A DNA stretch of 64,000 bases from Urechis unicinctus (taxonomy: Eukaryota; Annelida; Polychaeta; Xenopneusta; Urechidae). Positions 24,132-35,555 of the stretch are shown piece by piece. Position numbers and translations under genes: made by a program. The notes under the pieces were generated by a model that had not been told where the DNA came from, did no database searches, and saw nothing but the letters and a program-made list of their open reading frames with translations. The DNA is taken from the NCBI GenBank assembly GCA_034190875.2, contig CM067343.1, positions 56,945,731 to 57,009,730 of the forward strand. The letters run 5' to 3'. How positions within the stretch are numbered: the stretch's first letter is position 1; every line of letters begins with the position of its first letter.

Positions 24132-25479
24132 TGTTATTAGGATGAGAACTTGATTACTGCACGGATGAGCTGGTGATTAGAGCGCTGTGTCTGAATGATG
24201 GCGTTGTCGCGAAATAGGATACTGCGGGTGAATTCCATTCCGCATCAGCGGACATCGACTGCGTCAATGCACACCGTGGAAATGATATGATTGAAAAGCT
24301 CTCCGAACGAAAGATAAATCTGTGGTGCGTGTTTAATGAATACAAAATCAGATATTGTTAATTGCATCTCTTACTTGGAGGTGTTTGTTTCTTCTTAATT
24401 TCCGGCTGTTTCTTTGGTACTGTAGACGTATGTTATGTGGTCTTGGTCCTTGTCATTAGTCATGTGCTGCGAGTTGTCAACTAACGCTACACTATAACTG
24501 CTACATCATCACATCTTGATAGTCAATGTCCAATAGGTTACACCGCGGCCACATTGTGTGACGTCACAAACGATAATACAACATCATTAACAATGCTACT
24601 TATAATAATACATGGTACTGGTCAGTTTCAAACAATAAACTATAGGTTTTGAAAGGGTCAGGTACATTTGCCTCTAAAATCGCCCAAGGCCAACTGGCTC
24701 GAGTTGACCCCTGGTACGGGGTTACAGCGTGTGACGTCACATCGTTGTTTTCTTGAATAGCAATGCTATAGGAAACCCCCTGTTGTTAAGTCATCACACC
24801 GCAAACTTTCACAGGTAATCTACTGTAGTGAATCGCCGTTTGCAAGGTCGTCTCGTTCAAGGCCAAACCTGCATCACAGTTCGTAATCCATATATGGTCT
24901 TCGCCTTCAATGGCCAATACACTCTTCAAGGCCAAAACTTGAATCTAATGGCATGCATTAGATACTGGACTAATAAAATCAGGGTGGCAAACAAATGGAG
25001 GTCAGCTTCTGAGGGGAGGTGATGCAGACGGTCTTTGCGCGTTTTCCATCAATTTTAACCTCACTGTGACCTATTAAAAAACCAGCTCACCATGACCTGC
25101 TTGAAAAAACACCTCTCTACACCCCACCCCCATCCTATGCGCCATCTCACATCTACCTATGTTCCTTATCCCCTCCTCCACTTTCAACCGTCTAGATCAC
25201 AAACGGAGTGCCTCCTGGCTTGAGGGCAATGTCGACATTATTAGGTCGGCGCCCAAAGACATCAAACTAATCAAAGTCGAATTCACAAGGATATACAACT
25301 ATACCAACCATTAACATCACTACTAACGACGGACTATATCATACCAATAAATGTCAATTATACCTTCATAACTTAGATCAACTAATGATATAACCATAAA
25401 GCTGGTCCACCAACTATATCAACATAATGGTGGTCATTCAAGTGCTTTATCAAACCAACTACCTCACCATGTTGCTGGT
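24132..25479. other. upstream region; no gene seen
   Basis: 5' flank of the acidic-protein gene, up to the 57-bp array. From about 25270, diverged phrases such as CCAACTATATCA and CATAATGGTGGTCA look like very old copies of that array. Confidence 0.4.
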
Positions 25480-27225
25480 CACCCAATTATGTAATTTTTA
25501 TATTGGTCAGCCAACTGAATCACCATAACTCTTGTCAACAAGTTATATCATCATTCCTTTTATCAGCCAACTGAATCACCATAACTCTCGTCAACAAGCT
25601 ATATCACCATTCCTTTTATCAGCCAACTGAATCACCATAACTCTCGTCAACAAGCTATATCACCATTCCTTTTAATCAGCCAACTGTATCACTATAACTC
25701 TCGTCAACAAGCTATATCACAATTCCTTTTGATCAGCCAACTGTATCACTATAACTCTCGTCAACAAGCTATATCACCATTCCTTTTAATCAGCCAACTG
25801 AATCACTATAACTCTCGTCAACAAGCTATATCACCATTCCTTTTAATCAGCCAACTGAATCACCATAACTCTCGTCAACAAGCTATATCACCATTCCTTT
25901 TAATCAGCCAATTGAATCACCTTAACTCTTGTCAACAAGTTATATCACAATTCCTTTTATCAGCCAACTGAATCACCATAACTCTCGTCAACAAGCTATA
26001 TCACCATTCTTTTTAATCAGCCAACTGAATCACCATAACTCTCGTCAACAAGCTATATCACATTCCTTTTATCAGCCAACTGAATCACCATAACTCTCGT
26101 CAACAAGCTATATCACCATTCCTTTTTAATCAGCCAGAATCACCATAACTGTCAACAAGCTCACCATTCTTTTTAATAACCTAACTCTTGTCAACAAGTT
26201 ATATCACAATTCCATCACAAGCTATACTCTTGTCACAAGTTTCAATTCCTTTTATCAGCCAACTGAATCACCATAACTCTCGTCAACAAGCTATATCACC
26301 ATTCCTTTTAATCAGCCAACTGTATCACTATAACTCTCGTCAACAAGCTATATCACCATTCCTTTTAATCAGCCAACTGAATCACTATAACTCTCGTCAA
26401 CAAGCTATATCACCATTCCTTTTAATCAGCCAACTGTATCACTATAACTCTTGCCAACAAGCTATATCACCATTCCTTTTAATCAGCCAACTGTATCACT
26501 ACAACTCTCGTCAACAAGCTATATCACCATTCCTTTTAATCAGCCAACTGAATCACTATAACTCTCGTCAACAAGCTATATCACCATTCCTTTTAATCAG
26601 CCAACTGAATCACCATAACTCTCGTCAACAAGCTATATCACCATTCCTTTTAATCAGCCAACTGAATCACCATAACTCTCGTCAACAAGCTATATCACCA
26701 TTCCTTTTAATCAGCCAACTGAATCACCATAACTCTCGTCAACAAGCTATATCACCATTCCTTTTAATCAGCCAACTGTATCACTATAACTCTCGTCAAC
26801 AAGCTATATCACCATTCCTTTTAATCAGCCAACTGTATCACTATAACTCTCGTCAACAAGTTATATCACAATTCCTTTTATCAGCCAAATGAATCACCAT
26901 AACTCTCGTCAACAAGCTATATCACCATTCCTTTTAATCAGCCAACTGTATCACTATAACTCTCGTCAACAAGCTATATCACCATTCTTTTTAATCAGCC
27001 AACTGAATCACCATAACTCTCGTCAACAAGCTATATCACCATTCCTTTTAATCCGCCAACTGAATCACCATAACTCTCGTCAACCAGCTATATCACCATT
27101 CCTTGTAATCAGCCAACTGAATCACCATAACTCTCGTCAACCAGCTATATCACCATTCCTTTTAATCAGCCAACTGTATCACTATAACTCTTGTCAACAA
27201 GCTATATCATCATTCATTTAAATCA
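25480..27225. repeat. 57-bp minisatellite, about 30 copies
   Basis: The unit contains TTTTAATCAGCCAACTGAAT, CACCATAACTCTCGTCAACA and AGCTATATCACCATTCC. Ten or more copies in the middle are nearly identical, while the edges and 26120-26250 are degraded or deleted. The period is 19 codons, so one frame stays open for 234 codons. It has no initiation or splice context and is treated as non-coding. Confidence 0.95.
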
Positions 27226-27564
27226 GCCAACTGTACCACCAGAGTTTGTTGAACCCACTTAATCACCATTACACAGGTCGACCATATAGCAATGGGTTTG
27301 ACTAAACTTACGATTGAGAATGGAAATAGATAGATCAGTGAGAATCTAACAACAGAATATGGTGGTCCACCATATTCTATGAGGAATGAGCAAGCGTATC
27401 AAATGAAGGATTATCAATCATATAACATGAAGGTCGGTTAACAATACCATAACAAGGTCGACTTTATATACAGCAGTTGGAATAATTTTAACCGAATAGC
27501 ATTAGCAACGAATACCGTACTTAGTAACATTGGCTAACCATATTACATTAAGGTTGGTAACCAC
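27226..27564. other. diverged repeat-like flank
   Basis: Recurrent AACATGAAGGTCGGTTAACA and CATTAAGGTTGGTAACCA phrases suggest a decayed tandem array. Confidence 0.4.
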
Positions 27565-27930
27565 ACCCACAAAACCCCACAAACGCGCCACCACCCACAA
27601 ACACAAACGCGCTATATCACCACAAACGCGCATCATCACCCACAAACGCGCTATATCACCACCCACAAACGCGCTATATTATATCACCACCCACAAACGC
27701 ACTATACCACCACAAACCACCACCCACAAACGCGCTATATATCACCACCACCCACAAACGCGCTTTACCACCCACAAACACACTATATCACCACCCACAA
27801 ACGCGCTATATCACCACCCACAAACGCGCTTTATCACCACCCACAAACGCACTATATCACCACCCACAAACGCGCTTTATCACCACCCACAAACGTGCTA
27901 TATCACCACCCACAAACGCGCCCATACACG
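27565..27930. repeat. about 24-bp minisatellite
   Basis: Units of CACCACCCACAAACGCGC plus TATAT with variable length. The Thr/His-rich frame is an artefact. Confidence 0.93.
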
Positions 27931-29184
27931 CATATGGTGGCGGTAATATCAGCCAACCATGTTGCATCAAGGATAGCTTACCATATTACATTAAGGATGG
28001 CTAACCGCATCGCTGTAATGACGGCTTAATATATTCTATGCATTGCATCTAACCTTGACATGTCACAACGATTCGCCACCCGTCTCACGCGAGATATCGG
28101 GATGGCTTATTACCCAGTCTCGAGATTTGCGCGCTTATGCTGCAGTAACATAACCGGTCGGTCTAGGATTACGCCAGGATCGCCGGTGGCATCGGGTGTC
28201 ATTTAAGGTAGATAATTATCCCCACCAGCCGTGACCTTGAACATGATATTAAGGTCATAGCACTCCGGATTAATGATGTAGTCCCCAGGGCCTTGCCTCA
28301 AGCGGGGAGTGATGCCCAGATTAAGCGGGGCCCCAAGAACTGTCGGATCTGTTCAACTCACGTCTCACCCGATTAACTAGTAAAGCGCACTGCCCGGGGC
28401 ATGCCATGCCATGGCTACAGCTTAATTGGACCCCTGTAGGTCATTGGGGAAACACGCGAGATTCTATAACGACTACAGCAATCAATACTTACGGCGATTG
28501 ACTAACAAAAAAATCACGAATATTGTGTGTTTGGAATGTTAATTATAGGATGATGGATGTAATTAGGTATCGATTCGTGACCCAGTCTTGCGTGACCGGT
28601 TCTCTCTTTATCAGGACAGACGAGATTTGACCCGGAAGAGCAATGTTGATTACCAATATTAAGGAAGTTTTATGTAGCTCATAATGCATTGCGTGCCCTA
28701 GGTATAAGGTGGAATATGTACCATATCATATCTCAGACAGGCATGGGATGCGATATTGATGCCTTGAAGGTCAAATGGAACTGTTGCCATTTGGCCCTAA
28801 TCACCTGGTTAACGCAATTTAAAAATAAAATGATATTTACCAAAGCCGGTTATGAATTACGGTGGCACTGGCTGTGGACGTGACCCCATTTTGATGGCGG
28901 CGGGATGATATCCGGTATCCATAATTGGATCCATGCTTGGATGATACGGCACCAAACCACGTTGTCGAAGACGATGTGCGAGGCGCATGACACCGAGTGG
29001 CTTTGGGAGTTGTTTGGAAGACATCCTTCTTATCGCTGTTCACGATAGCACAACATTCTGTGATAAAGCAGCATATGTTTCCATGTGTCATTTTATTGTG
29101 CTTAAAATGTGGGTTATACAAGGGGATGGATTGTTCCTGAAGAAATACACAGAGACGTTTATTCTTGCCGCGGTTTACGACAGT
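27931..29184. other. unique sequence, no gene seen
   Basis: Frames of up to 94 codons (28837-29121, minus) show no domain. A weak mariner-like impression at 28900-29000 could not be supported. Confidence 0.35.
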
Positions 29185-29395
29185 TTGTTAACGTTATGAT
29201 GCAGGTTGGTTGGTTTCTGTAATGATACGGGGTGGTTTGTTCGTGTTATGATACAGGGTCGTTTTTCCCTGTTGTGATACAGCTTGGTTTGTTAGTGTAT
29301 CACTACATGGTGGTTTCTTCCTGTAATGGTACCGGGAGGTTTCTCCTTCTTCTAGCTAAGTCCGGTTTGTTCCTGATATAATATGAAGGTTAGTT
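29185..29395. repeat. decayed minisatellite, about 34 bp
   Basis: Five or six diverged units of the form GTTATGATACAGGGTGGTTTGTTC. Confidence 0.75.
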
Positions 29396-29873
29396 GACGT
29401 TAGGGTTTCAATGCGGTTCTATTATACTGCTAGTCGCCTCACAACCAATTAATAATTAAATGATTTCTGGACATAACCTACCCCATTTACTCGAGTTACA
29501 CATTTCAGCCAATCAGAGGCCGGCATGACGCTCCAAGCGGACGTTACCTGATCACTAGGTCTCCCGTTATCGTTCGACGGTTTTGAATGGTTTCCAAATC
29601 GATACGCAGCGTTACGAGGATACATAAGCTAATCGGTGCCACAAGGAACTGAACACAACCAGAGGTCAACTGCGACCTCTATCCAGCGCAGTCTAGAGGT
29701 GCATGATTGATCCGTTTGTCACCATTTGCCGGGGTTGACCACTATCGATGCCGGGGTGTGCAACATCGTCGTGCTGAAAATTAGGGAAAGAAATAATGTA
29801 GAAAACAATGAAGCTGTCAACTTAGTGGTAAGATAAAACAACACTTTTGAATTTCTTATCCTCCCCATGTGCG
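29396..29873. other. unique sequence, no gene seen
   Basis: Nothing recognisable on either strand. The long Glu-Arg frame on the minus strand comes from the adjacent (CT)n. Confidence 0.4.
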
Positions 29874-30180
<307 letters not shown>

Positions 30181-31264
30181 ACCTCTTTCTCATTCATGTC
30201 GATCTCATCATCTGTCTCCCAATAACAACACCCCACCCCTCCCCACTCACACCCCCACCCCCTCCCCCGTCTATTTGGCCTGCTGTGTGGGATGTCAGTC
30301 GTAAGCGTAGGAAGTTGATTACCGGGGATACAAGTAGATGGCACCCCTCCCAGACTGATCCATTTACTGCCTCTTTTAATATTTCAATTGGTTAAATAGG
30401 ATTCCTTGATGCCAAGATACCAGACTGATTAAGTTTTACATTTGAAAGTCAATAACTGCATCTAGGGAACGTTTCATTTACTAATCCTTCCCCCAGTTGA
30501 CGACCTCACCGTTCTACGCCCTCCGTACACAGTTCTTATACTCCTTGCTCTGTGCTTCTGGTGTTGAACGGCATAATTGTCTGGCAAACGAGTTCACTGT
30601 GCAAGGTTGATTGGTCAATGTGAACCTTCAATGTCGTCCTTAGGCCTGGACCAACAGCAGGAGTGAGTTGTGTGTTAGTGAAGAGAGCGAAGCAAGAGGT
30701 ACGAGTCGTTCATTTGATTAAATTCGAACTAAACCCGATAAACCATGGCAACCCTTCCCCCCCCCACACCTCCCATATCAAAGATGGATTCGTAGGACCA
30801 TACCGCTTCGTTCCTGAGTGAATTTACGTGGGCGATATTCCGTTAAGGTATTGTAACCGAATTGGATAACAACGACTGTTCGTTCCGATATTCAATCGTT
30901 TTAAATCTCATCCTCATCACCCAGCAAACAAAAACCGATTATATGACATAATCGCCTTGTGTGTTTGTTAGCATATATGTCGTTTTTAGTAGCCAGGTGG
31001 TCTGTTCTGATCCGGGCTCCATAAAGTCATCACCAAATGGGGATACACTTCACATTGCGTGGGGTCAGGTACACTCTCGCAATGGGTTTCGGCTGATTGC
31101 GGATATTGGTTAACAGTGACCAGGTAACTCTAATCCAGCTGTGTTATGACTTCACTGAGCCAAGACCCTCGTGGGGGTTCATATGTCGATGTAAATGTGG
31201 ATATATAGCATTATAATATCGCTATGTATAGAAAAACATTGAAGCGTCCTTTTACTTGCCTTAT
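30181..31264. other. unique sequence, no gene seen
   Basis: No frame longer than 60 codons outside the pyrimidine tract, no repeat and no recognisable domain. Confidence 0.4.
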
Positions 31265-31850
31265 AGCTGCCAGATACCTGCCATGTACCCGACTCGCAGC
31301 TGCCAGATACCTGCCATGTACCCGACTCGCAGCTGTCAGATACCCGCCATGTACTTTCCCTGTGATAGCTGTCACATGTCTGTCATGTACCTGACCTATA
31401 TAGTTGTCACATGCCTGTCATGTACCTGACCTATAAAGTTGTCACATGCCTGTCATGTACCTGACCTATAGTTGTCACATGCCTGTCATGTACCTGACCT
31501 ATAGTTGTCACATGCCTGTTATGTACCTGACCTATATAGTTGTCACATGTCTGTCATGTACCTGACCTATAGTTGTCCCATGCCTGTCGTGTACCTGACC
31601 TATAGTTGTCACATGCCTGTCATGTACCTGACCTATAGTTGTCACATGCTTGTCATGTACCTGACCTATATAGTTGTCACATGTCTGTCATGTACCTGAC
31701 CTATATAGTTGTCACATGCCTGTCATGTACCTGACCTATAGTTGTCACATGCCTGTCGTGTACCTTCCATATGACTGTCATGTACCTGCCCTATGGCTGT
31801 CACATGCCTACCATGTACCTGTGATATATTTGTCATGTAATTCCCTTAAC
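31265..31850. repeat. 33-35-bp minisatellite
   Basis: The unit is TTGTCACATGCCTGTCATGT followed by ACCTGACCTATAG, with a TATATAG variant. About 14 copies with a diverged start (TGCCAGATACCTGCCATGTA) at 31265-31330. Confidence 0.95.
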
Positions 31851-33791
31851 ATTCGATTTAAGTCCTCTGCAGCTGCCACCAAAACTACTTAGATTCAATT
31901 ATGTACCGCTTAAGTAGCTTGACAAACACCTGCTCGATTTTATCCAGGTGTTATACAAAACGTCTGGGAGGAGAATAACTGACATAGTAGGTTACACACC
32001 GCACTCGATATTAGCCAATTCATTAGTGTGTGTTTGTCCACCATGTGAATACTATGTATATCTCCTTGCTAGCATGAGGCGGCATACAGACCACATCAGG
32101 CTATATTGACTTACGATGGGTCGCCCTATTGACGGAGGTCTCATCATCAGACAGACCCAAGACGCGGCGTCAGACGACGCTTGCAGGTTATCCAACCTAC
32201 CAATGATGTTAAATTGCTAGCTGACAATGCGTGTTTGTGAAGCTGACTCGGGTTCATTTTTCTGGCTGAAGACTCCTTTGCTCGATGTGTACTGTGAAAA
32301 CAATGGTTTTGCGTTCGTATCGATTCGACATGCGCGAGAAAATACGGTTTGAGCTGTTAGGGGTTTTGAAATTGGCCTCGAATCAACGGGTGTGTCTGCT
32401 AAAGCCGAGTTTAATCACTCACTAAGTCACTGATATTGTTCGGAATGGATTCTTTTGTAACCCAAGGCGTCAACGGATCATAGCTGCGCGATCACCATCC
32501 AATCATGAACACTATTTAAATAGGATCAGATTTGTTTATGATCATCATTCGCCTCTTAACAGCCGGGGCTTGGCCGTATTGGTAAGAACGAAATGAGCGG
32601 ATTACCGCCTCGGGTGGTTGCGATTATTCGCGAGACCGGGATCAGATGTGTTGCGTCAGACGGGACACCGCACCCCCCCCCCCCCCCCCCCCCCCCCGAC
32701 ATCAATATGGCGCGTAGTTACTCGGTGTATCAACAGCTCAAATGTGTGCTTCATTAACTAATAAATGAGTCTCCAATTCTCAAATAAGAAGTGACACAAT
32801 AGGTGACAGTCAGCAAGAGCCATCTGACATTAATAATTGGAGCGAAAATATGATTGATTCAATGAATTCAGTATAAATCATCGAATGATAAAAATTCATT
32901 TGTTTTAAAGATGAATCATGAATTCATGTTGCTTCGTCTACATGCTGAATGACACGATCATTGCGATTGAGAGCGCTTTAAATAAAATAATGTGTGGCTC
33001 TCATAATGTCATAAGCATGAGCCAGTTAAAAAACGCTGGCTCTGGTTACCAGTCAATGTCTGTTTTCATACAATTTATTAACCACGTGAATTACGGCTTC
33101 AATCATGTGTGAACGTATTGGCTTATATCAGCTTTAGATAACTTGGAGTGTGTTCAATTGGTGTTCGATGTACATGGTATGGTATAGGTCATAACATCTA
33201 CGATGGCTGACACCGGTTTTACTGGACGGCCATTGTCGGCTTACGTAGAAACTAGGGACGGCGGCTGTATTGATTTTCTGATGGGGTAACTGGTCGCAAG
33301 CTGTTATCTTATCAGGACCGTACTCGTAGAGTTGTTACGGTGAGCACTTGAAAGTTAACATTGCTCCCGGTGACCATATGGGATCGTAGGGTAGAGCCGG
33401 TTGCCAAGGAGACGGAGACGTTAGACACACCCACCACTTTCAAGTATACAGCGAGTCACTCATACGAGAGCTTACATCTTATTTTTTAATCCCTGCTTTA
33501 ATTGAAAAACGCTGTTATTTCATTGGATGAAAACAATTTTGACAAATACATTCTGGGTAATGAGTACAGCTTAACTTAGGTAAGTGCCCCCACCCAACTT
33601 CATTGCCAGCAAGCCAAGCAATGTCGTGTACGGTACTTAGCCTTCTACGTCGATCCCACTTCGTAGGGAGCTTCTCCAAACCGGTTATGTTCTTTGTTCA
33701 GTTATTGGCTCGCATTTTTAAGACCCGCGTGAAATATCGATTGACATGAACGACTTGTTTGGTGGTGTATAGTTTCTTAGCTTTCTACAGG
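31851..33791. other. unique sequence with weak tRNA-like element
   Basis: No coding segment is supported. At 32570-32650, GGCTTGGCCGTATTGGTAAG resembles a polymerase III A box, and GGTGGTTGCGATTATTCGCG, 37 nt further on, resembles a degraded B box. A decayed tRNA-derived SINE head is possible. No cloverleaf can be folded confidently by eye. Confidence 0.25.
32673..32697. repeat. C25 homopolymer
   Basis: 25 consecutive C residues (G-quadruplex potential on the minus strand). Confidence 0.95.
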
Positions 33792-33874
33792 TTTCGATGC
33801 ACCGACCGGCAAGTCGTCAAGACGAGAATCAACTCGAGCCTGAACTCGGAGGCGTGAAGTCTCTATACACCCAG
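33792..33874 (+). other. possible 5' exon of the coiled-coil gene
   Basis: Bounded by a good acceptor (AGCTTTCTACAG) and the donor CACCCAG|GTACTT. It contains an ATG (33797) with 26 open codons. If joined to the acceptor at about 34399 (GGCTGTTTCAG), its frame stops before the main coding frame, so it would be 5' UTR with a short upstream frame. Confidence 0.25.
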
Positions 33875-34489
33875 GTACTTTACTATTTTCTCACATTTGA
33901 TAGACTTAGAAAGCATTGTGTGAGGCGGTGGCGTCACCTGTCGGCCTGTTACCGATGTGAAGGACATAAGAGTCGGGATGTACAGTGCTTGATAACTCGA
34001 TAAATCTATGCCTGATTATCGCCGGATGTCTCTATGACGCGTTCGAGAAGTGGGGTAGGTTTTGCTCTTTGCAGAAACTCTTGACCCGGACCAAATTGTC
34101 ACGTCACCTAGCGATGGTGCATGACAAGGGAGTCGTACAATTAGCCAGATATAAGGAAAGCCGTTCCAAGTCGATTATGATGATGGTAAAATCAATACAG
34201 GTACTTCTAGATGTTTGCCGTCTGCACGTGAATTTTTAAGCGCTACCTATTGATAGCGCACTTAGGAATTGTGGACTTCGTTGATGCCAGCAGAACAGTT
34301 TAATCACTTATCACACTGGACAATGTAAACTAATTGAGCAAACACGTTCTTTATTTATATGATGCATTAACTCACAGTTATTTACACCGGCTGTTTCAGA
34401 TCATGTCGAAACCAGCTTTTTCTGTTGATCTACGAGCACAATTTCCTGCGATTCTTTTGACCTGATCAAGTACCATAGATTTGCACGTT

Positions 34490-35515
34490 ATGATGGCGTC
34501 CCTTACATCAGACGATATCCGGCGTCGCCATGGCGCGCTCCATCAGAAATTGAGGGCATTTCGTCTGGCTGTGGAAGAACATTTAATGAACATTCAAGTA
34601 CGCGTGGATTATAACGAGTTGGTTCGTCCTACTTCGAGCGTATTTCGCACTCCAAAATATGTACAACTGCTGGGGAAGACTCTGGAATCAGAGATCCTCT
34701 GTCTGCGCAATGATCTTAGTGGTCTTATAGAACGTAACACCATCAATACAGCCGAAACTAATCGTCTTGATGCTTTGGTGTCCGATCTGGAAAAACAGTT
34801 ACGCATGATTCACCGTAAAGTTGCCGCTAAAAGGTTGTCTCTTAGAGGCGGTTCTCCTGAGGAATCCAAACAACTTCGCAGTGCTTTGAAAAGCGCGCGA
34901 AAAAAACAACCTTCTGCTAAGAAAAAGGTAGTCCTTTGTGCATCTCCGGAGGCGACAGTGGCCAACACCAGCAACAACAACGACGCTTTAGAAACAATGT
35001 CGAGTCAAATGTCTAAAGTCAGAATTGTCGAAATGGATACCCCAATATGCAAAACGGATGTGGAATCAGTGACAGATTCGTGCAGTACGATAACGCTTCC
35101 AAAAATTGGCCCCGGTTCGTCCGCTAAGTCGACGGATTCAGATATGACACTGGGGCAGTTAAAAAGTGCATCGCCTGATGCCACTAGACGCGGAATTCTC
35201 AAAAGACAGCGTACATTACTACCCCCTAAAATGAAGGCGCCTGCATTTACACACACAAAGCCCCCAGCGGCGGATAAACCGGAAGAGAAACGCAAACGAG
35301 TGACTTTCAGCAATTCTTTAGATGAACGTTGTCGAAGGCCGCCGATGTTATTCCGGCAGAAGACTAACATAGGCTACCCGTACGGTTCTTGTTTCCCAGC
35401 CTTACCTCCGTTGCCAAGCCAACGCCGGTACGTGCAACAAGGAACCGATCTCGCTTCCATACAGCTATCAATGAAAGGTTCCATGTATCGCCGTGAGAAA
35501 ACGTGGATGTACTGA
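34490..35515 (+). CDS. coiled-coil protein with paired SILK/RVxF motifs, 341 aa
   Basis: Family not recognised. Translation is taken from ATG ATG at 34490. Residues about 15-115 are helical with heptad-like hydrophobic spacing (VQLLGKTLESEILCLRNDL, LDALVSDLEKQLRMIHRKV), indicating a coiled coil. A Lys/Arg-rich patch (KSARKKQPSAKKK) follows at about 134-146, then a Ser/Thr-rich linker. Near the C terminus, RRGILKRQR (GILK, about 235-238) is followed 31 residues later by KRKRVTFSNS (RVTF, about 270-273). [GS]IL[KR] upstream of a basic (K/R)Vx(F/W) is the double docking signature of several protein phosphatase 1 regulators, including the kinetochore protein KNL1 and inhibitor-2. The role as a PP1 partner is inferred. 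No signal or membrane segment, so nuclear or cytosolic. The frame is unspliced. An upstream AG acceptor at about 34399 suggests a 5' UTR intron. Confidence 0.75.
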   Translation: MMASLTSDDIRRRHGALHQKLRAFRLAVEEHLMNIQVRVDYNELVRPTSSVFRTPKYVQLLGKTLESEILCLRNDLSGLIERNTINTAETNRLDALVSDLEKQLRMIHRKVAAKRLSLRGGSPEESKQLRSALKSARKKQPSAKKKVVLCASPEATVANTSNNNDALETMSSQMSKVRIVEMDTPICKTDVESVTDSCSTITLPKIGPGSSAKSTDSDMTLGQLKSASPDATRRGILKRQRTLLPPKMKAPAFTHTKPPAADKPEEKRKRVTFSNSLDERCRRPPMLFRQKTNIGYPYGSCFPALPPLPSQRRYVQQGTDLASIQLSMKGSMYRREKTWMY

Positions 35516-35549
35516 CCCGCATCTTCATCAAGTTATATTCTCTCTCGTC

Positions 35550-35555
35550 AATAAA
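35550..35555 (+). terminator. poly(A) signal AATAAA
   Basis: 35 nt after the stop of the coiled-coil gene. A second AATAAA-like site follows at about 35709. Confidence 0.5.

Noticed and set aside
25480..27930. CRISPR array
   Set aside because: Repeats are contiguous without unique spacers, and the DNA is eukaryotic.
28837..29121. Possible mariner/Tc1 transposase fragment
   Set aside because: No D-D-D/E block or family phrase could be read in any frame.
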